NCBI GenBank assembly: GCA_025024175.1
Contig: QCXZ01000001.1
Coordinates: 14,198,001 to 14,262,000, forward strand
Direction of reading: 5' to 3'
Length of the DNA stretch: 64,000 nucleotides
From: Rhyzopertha dominica
Lineage: Eukaryota; Arthropoda; Insecta; Coleoptera; Bostrichidae
Positions 59,115 through 64,000 of the stretch are shown here, in pieces (within the stretch, counting starts at the first letter, position 1; each line of letters begins with the position of its first letter). The notes under the pieces were generated by a model, which saw only the letters and a list, made by a program, of their open reading frames with translations, did not search any database and was not told the origin of the DNA. The position numbers and the translations under genes were made by a program.

Positions 59115-60150
59115 ATTTTAGGAGTCACCGCCAAAACGCTTCTATCCAAGGTTATTCAACTCGTGACGTCAAATGTCATGTAAACATTACCGAGGAACGT
59201 GCTGTTTAATGGTGTAGTATCATTCTTCTATTGGAAAAGCTTTTGTGTGGTGTTTATTGAAAGGACGGTGTAAGAGGTCGCACCAAAAAGTGATTTATGT
59301 AGTTTTACAAGCATCTATTATGTATGGAAAACAAAACAAGATTTGTTTTATACATGGTTATAAAAGTACTTCAGTCAGTACAGCTAACAAAATTTTTGTA
59401 ACCGTTCCTCGAGATTATCAACGTATGAAAAAGTTGCTTAAGGCCCCTAGACGGGATATGTCGAAATCGCAAAGTTGTTTTTCTGTTGTGAAGATCATCT
59501 TAATGCTTACTAAAGTTTTATTATTCTTTTTGGGGTTAAAGTGTTTACCATTCAGTTTCCATTTTGTTATAGCTTGAAGAGGATATGAAAAATTATATGC
59601 GTTTTAAGTTGATAGAGGGATATGTTATAATAAAGAACGACGTAATTCCCCATATATTCGACTGCCAGACCGAAAACGAGCCGCGAGAGCCCCAAAAATA
59701 AATGGCAATTTATATTTATTCTGACCTCTAAAATAAATGTCACGTTTAGGGTACATTTTTGATTCTTATATTACATTTTTATGTTTACAAACAGTATGTT
59801 TCCAACAACCCACTGTGATCAAATTATCAGTGCTACGTTAATTTGATAAAAAGTTCACTTATGCTGTTGCTTTTGCTTTTACGTTCCTCATCTCCGCCGC
59901 GTTGAACCGCTCGTCGCTGTACACAAATTCCATAACAACGAGCATGCCTTCAGAAGTCATAACTGATAAGTATTTCACTTTTTCTTGGCGTATCTTAATT
60001 CGCTTCTCACAAAATGAACGCAAACAACAAACTGATAAATTGACGGGCTGAGGCTGACGCGTGACGCGCTGACCCCAGATATAAACAAGCGGCCATTTAC
60101 AAGACACCTGACGTCACGGCCAATATGTTGGCGTTTTGGCGGTCCCTTTA
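59115..60150 (+). mobile_element. THAP-carrying DNA element with inverted ends
   Basis: Left (about 59118-59185) and right (about 60090-60147) regions are inverted copies sharing ACCGCCAAAACGC, then after ~20 variable bases CGTGACGTCA, then TGTCATGTAAA against TGTCTTGTAAA. A THAP-domain pseudogene lies inside on the plus strand. THAP domains are the DNA-binding domains of P-element transposases, so a P-type or P-derived transposon is the simplest reading, but I see no RNase-H-like catalytic region in the 1.03 kb. A minus-strand 82-codon frame at 59859-60107 is unassigned. No target duplication could be fixed. Confidence 0.55.
59320..59701 (+). pseudogene. THAP-domain protein, degenerate (two exons)
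   Basis: Exon 1 begins MYGKQNKICFIHGYKSTS and continues IFVTVPRD and RRDMSKSQSC. A shifted frame (1-nt indel in a T run near 59478) then gives FCCEDHLN, and after a gap EEDMKNYMRFKLIEGYVII and NDVIPHIFDCQ finish with a stop at 59699-59701. This is the C2CH zinc-binding THAP domain (CxxxGC, W, CEDHF, with the C-terminal FxLKxxxVP region). The second Cys of the first pair is Tyr and the conserved Trp is lost, so the zinc site is broken. The gap at 59505-59572 is A+T-rich and ends TTATAG like a short intron, though its 5' end reads GC, not GT. It cannot encode a working domain. Confidence 0.75.
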
Positions 60151-62234
60151 AAGATTCACATTTTTAATATTAAAAATACACCTTACGATCCATTTTTTCG
60201 AATTTATAAGCTGTCACAGCTGTTTTGTGGATTAAATGCTACCTATTAATATGCAATTTAATAAAATATAAATACATGGCAAATACCCAATTAGTAACCC
60301 CAGACAAATAACAAACGAAGTGACAAATATTTATTGTATAAAATTTATTAATTACACACAATGAGCGTTACCAGACGTTTACGAGCTCTAAGCAGTCATT
60401 AAGTCACTCTTAAACAGATAATGGCCATTAAGTAAAAGAATTTGAATAGTTACATGTAACATTTACATATTAAGTAAACGGTCTAAGAAACATTTACAAG
60501 ATTCTCTAAGCTCATTTTTTACATTAACGCGAAAACTTATAAGATGGAGTTTCTAAAATCAAATATTTAGGGAACATTGGAAGGTTGTAGAAATTTTATT
60601 TACGATCTACAGGGAGACGGTTTTTATAAACATTGATATTCAAACAAGTAAATTCCAAATAAAGTTATTTTCAACGACCTGACAAGGACAAGACCCAAGC
60701 ACCTGATGTGTCCATTCATACCTATTAATTAAGCACCGTTGCGGAAATACCACATTTACGTAATCACTCACTATCGCGCTATTATTGAGACAGACGCCGT
60801 CCTACTGAAGATACATCAATCTTCGTTGTTAACCAATGGTAAGTCGACTTTGAACAAAAAGCCAAACATCGCAAACTTGTCAAGCAATCATTGTGAAAGT
60901 AGGGGTCCAACTTTTCTCAAAATATTCCGCATCATAATTTATGCCTATCTTAGAAACCGATTTCTCTTGCAAAGAAAGATTTCAGATGACCAGTGAAGAT
61001 AGTGCGATGACGAATGACTTCCCTTTATTGGGCAAAAACTTTCATTGGACATTGATGTGACAGACTATCCACAAGTTGTTTGCTTTATACAAACATGCGC
61101 AAAATTCCGAAGTATACAGAGGTTTCACTTGCTCTGTAGGGATCTACGTTGTAGTTTATATTTTATATTTTACCACATTGTGGACAATCGGTGACAGACA
61201 CACAATTAAAAAAAGACAGCGGCGACGCTTTGAAAGTTTTGAGACCCAAAAAGTCGCATTTAAATGCATAATTCTTTAGTTACATAACTTTCTTTTTCTT
61301 TACGATTACTTTTATTAGTACCTATGTTATAACGCAATCGGTTTTTGATCATTTGTAATACTATTAATTAAAATTTGTTAAGACAGCATAGACGTTACTT
61401 TAATAAAAGTGGGCGTTAATGTATCCACTTTATTTTCTAATGCAGAAACTTTGCTCTCCTGAACGATTTAGTGTAGAGTTCATTCCCCTGTAATAAATCT
61501 TTTCTGACCTATTTATATTAAAATACCAATATCTTTCACATTTTTGTAACGCAGTAATAATACTTTTCTTCAACCCAATATTAATAAACCAATAGGGTGT
61601 TCATAAACTCAGGAATATCAATTGTGAAATAGAAATTGTTGAGTTTGTAACAAGAAGCACTTACATAACGATTTCTATTTACAAATTTTCGCAATGTTTG
61701 AAAAAAAGCGCGGAGAGCAAGTGATTATTGGCTTTAAATGCATATCATGTATTTTGAACAATTTATTAAGTGTAATTGATTCAACATTACTTTCAAATTT
61801 AAAATTTGTATAGTCGTTTAGTATACTGTGTGAATTTCGTGCACCACTAGAAATGTTAACTGTACCTACTTTCGAGGCAGTTTAGATAACTGAGGGCTGA
61901 ACTTAATTTTGCGAATTTGTGAAAACAAAAAACCTGGTAATAAAGTCTTTTTTTTTGCGAACATAGTATTCACAAAGGAGCCTAATTTTACTTAGATGAC
62001 GCTGTCCATAGTCACAGTTTATGATATTGGCATAGAGATGATCCCTATTAATTTCAAACGGAACATGCAGTATCCACAAAACAAATTAATCTTAGGAACA
62101 GAATAAAGAACATTCAAAATTCGGGTCACGATGATATTTTTTTACAGATCGTTAAAAGGCGAAATATTCCCAAACTTTGTCCTTACAACTAGATGATGTA
62201 GATACTTTCTGTGTTGAAAATACACCACCACATT
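60151..62234. other. No gene recognised
   Basis: A+T-rich DNA with frames of 85 codons or less and no recognisable motif or repeat. Confidence 0.4.
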
Positions 62235-62643
62235 ATTGACGGAAGAACACGTCTTGCGCCGCATTTTGCGGATTAAATTATGCAAATTGCTTATAAGTCA
62301 TCTAGCGGTGGCTTCACGAACTACGACTTAAGTTGGTACAGTCTGTAAGTACAGGTGTACCTACAACGTCGATGGCGCGGTGATTTGCTGAATATTGGGA
62401 ATACATCATCCAGCGGTTGCTTTATGAGCTATAACCTAGATTGGTACGGTCGGTAAGTAAGTACAGAGACCTACATACCAATTGCCGATTGAATTTTTGA
62501 GCTCATTGCAATATACGAGCGAGAAAAAAAAGCGCCTACTGAAATAAAATTACTTTAAATTATTATGTTTTTTTCATATTTTAGATCAAAGTTAATTACT
62601 TTTACTAACACGTATTGAAAGTAAACGTGTTGTTCACGTCAAA
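62235..62643 (+). mobile_element. Short-TIR element with internal tandem duplication (copy 4)
   Basis: It starts TTGACGGAAGAACACGTCTT and ends GTGTTGTTCACGTCAAA, degraded inverted ends of the family. CATCTAGCGGTGGCTTCACG at 62299 and CATCCAGCGGTTGCTTTATG at 62407 begin the two internal units, each followed by an AC(G/C)AC-type block and TTGGTAC(A/G)GTC(T/G)GTAAGTA. GCCGATTGA, GAAATAAAAT and ATCAAAGTTAATTAC follow in the same order as in copies 1 and 3. It is the longest uninterrupted copy, about 409 bp. Confidence 0.65.
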
Positions 62644-64000
62644 GGGGTGTATCAAAAGTATAACCACCAGGGATTTTTTTAACAAAATGTTTCGTTAGCA
62701 CTGTCTTCCTAACCCGATGTAAATAGACTATTTCTTGTGGAAATACTTTAAAGGGTGGTCCCCGCAATTTAGATAACTTAAAAACTAATATTATTGCCGA
62801 ATTCACCTTTTGCTGTAAAAAAATGTTCACAACAAATCTGTATGTCGCGTTGGATACTGTAAATATGAGAGTTTACGCTGATTTTGCTCTGGTTTTATTA
62901 TTTTGGTAATTTCATTGCAGTTGTGTTGTTATTCGACCTCAAAGTCCGGCACTATGCTGTTTTGTTGGTTTGAGGAATATTAGTAATTTGTTTGTTTGCT
63001 TTTGTATTTGTATGTTTTTTCATATGATGTTTTAATAGTAGGATTCATATGATATCAAATTAAATTAATATTTGTACATACTGTTTTCAACCGTAAAATA
63101 CAAATTCACTTAACTGCGTGTTTTCATTTTAGAATCGACTTCATGAACATACTGCTTAATTAGTATTAGTCATCAACAGTTCAATTTTAGTAATATGTTA
63201 ATATTAGTATGTGTAAGCAAATTACGTTTATTAGGAAACATATGATTAAAATAAAATGATATTAATATTGTTTTGGACTCTAAACTCCTTTTCAATAAAT
63301 ACATGACCTTACTATGTATGGAATGGAACAGCCATTTAATTGATTTAACGAATATGTCACCAAAGCACAGCATATGTTGCAGACACAAGTTTAGGAACTG
63401 AAACTGTACTACTGATAAGGAGATTGAAGGACTATCTTTTAAGCAACTATATGTGGCATTTGCACTTGTTCTTTGCGTGCGTAACCATCAAACTGGGCAA
63501 CAGCGAAGCACGTAAAATACCTGCTAGGCAAGGTGGTGACATTAGCAGGGGGAAAATCGGACAAATCAATTAGACCTGCAGTGTCATCCATCAGTTTCAA
63601 CTAATCCACCGGTACTATCGCGACCGTGTCCAATGGCACCGCACGCAGTAAGCTTTTTACGAGGTGTTACTTGTACGTAACCAGACCGGATTGGTGCGTT
63701 GAACCTTGCTTTCACCCAAGCACCTCGGGTTACAAGCTTCGCGCACGGGTAAACTGCTTTGTTATTTTTCTAGTCAGATGTGCTTGTGGAAAAGACGGCC
63801 GGCATTCGAGAAATCGTAATTCAGCGTTCACCAGACCCAAGTACGTGGATGATAAACCGGAGAGAGGTTGAGCAGATATCCTGACGGGCATCGATGCCAG
63901 GAACAGTTACCTAGCGGGATTTGTACAATTTACTGAGCAAATGAACCGGAAAGAATTCGCATTGAAAGGCGGCACGCGGCAGTTCATTTAATCAGCAGTC
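62644..64000. other. No gene recognised; G+C-richer end
   Basis: From about 63460 to the window end the sequence is richer in G+C and CpG, with an 81-codon plus-strand frame (63626-63871) that I cannot assign. It may be the edge of a gene or another element continuing beyond the window. Confidence 0.35.

Noticed and set aside
1..64000. CRISPR arrays, prokaryotic operons, tRNA and rRNA genes
   Set aside because: No regular spacer-repeat structure, no ribosome-binding-site-spaced gene clusters and no conserved RNA folds apart from the hammerheads were seen.

Overview
This looks like a gene-poor, repeat-rich piece of an animal nuclear genome, most likely an arthropod and probably an insect. By eye it is about two thirds A+T, CpG is not obviously depleted, and single ambiguous bases (N) are scattered through it. 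No operons, prokaryotic gene organisation, tRNA, rRNA or CRISPR were seen. I could not identify one intact host protein-coding gene. Almost everything recognisable is a mobile element or its remains. The insect assignment is an inference from the mix of Tc1/mariner, Penelope-like, Crypton-type and THAP-containing elements.

Layout. 0-13 kb: a decayed Penelope-like retroelement (2.15-3.01 kb, RT and GIY-YIG remnants), a short-TIR element with an internal tandem duplication (5.0-5.8 kb) that carries a retroposon with a 20-bp target duplication, and a Tc1-like transposase fossil (7.9-8.6 kb). 13-25 kb: two small inverted-repeat elements, two arrays of one ~120-bp repeat (16.3 and 19.0 kb), a mariner-like fossil (20.2 kb), a second retroposon copy (22.9 kb) and a Mos1-type mariner fossil (24.0-24.7 kb) abutting an element with ~165-bp terminal inverted repeats. 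27-33 kb: a 103-bp-arm hairpin, a tandem array, an essentially perfect hammerhead-ribozyme retroposon (30.05-30.3 kb), a degenerate hammerhead-like motif and another copy of the short-TIR family. 35-45 kb: Tc1 and mariner fossils and one end-to-end, internally deleted IS630/mariner-type element with TA duplications (44.12-45.06 kb). 50-58 kb: a second hammerhead (50.1 kb), a Crypton-type tyrosine-recombinase fragment with ~95-bp-arm palindromes and a tandem deletion derivative (53.5-54.8 kb), and a ~270-bp tandem hammerhead repeat split by a 1.78-kb CACTA-like element (55.9-58.2 kb). 59-60 kb: a THAP-domain pseudogene between inverted repeats. 62.2-62.6 kb: the last short-TIR copy.

The best candidate for an under-described system is the set of type I hammerhead ribozymes at 30.2, 50.1 and 58.0 kb. 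They belong to different sequence families. All have a short or self-complementary stem III, and two sit in units of ~250-270 bp. This is the architecture of retrozyme-like or Penelope-associated self-cleaving retroposons, which are thought to be processed from tandem RNA and may depend on an autonomous partner such as the Penelope-like element whose relic lies at 2.2 kb. The second candidate is the recombinase element with terminal palindromes at 53.5-54.8 kb. Protein similarities are recalled from family knowledge, not from a search.
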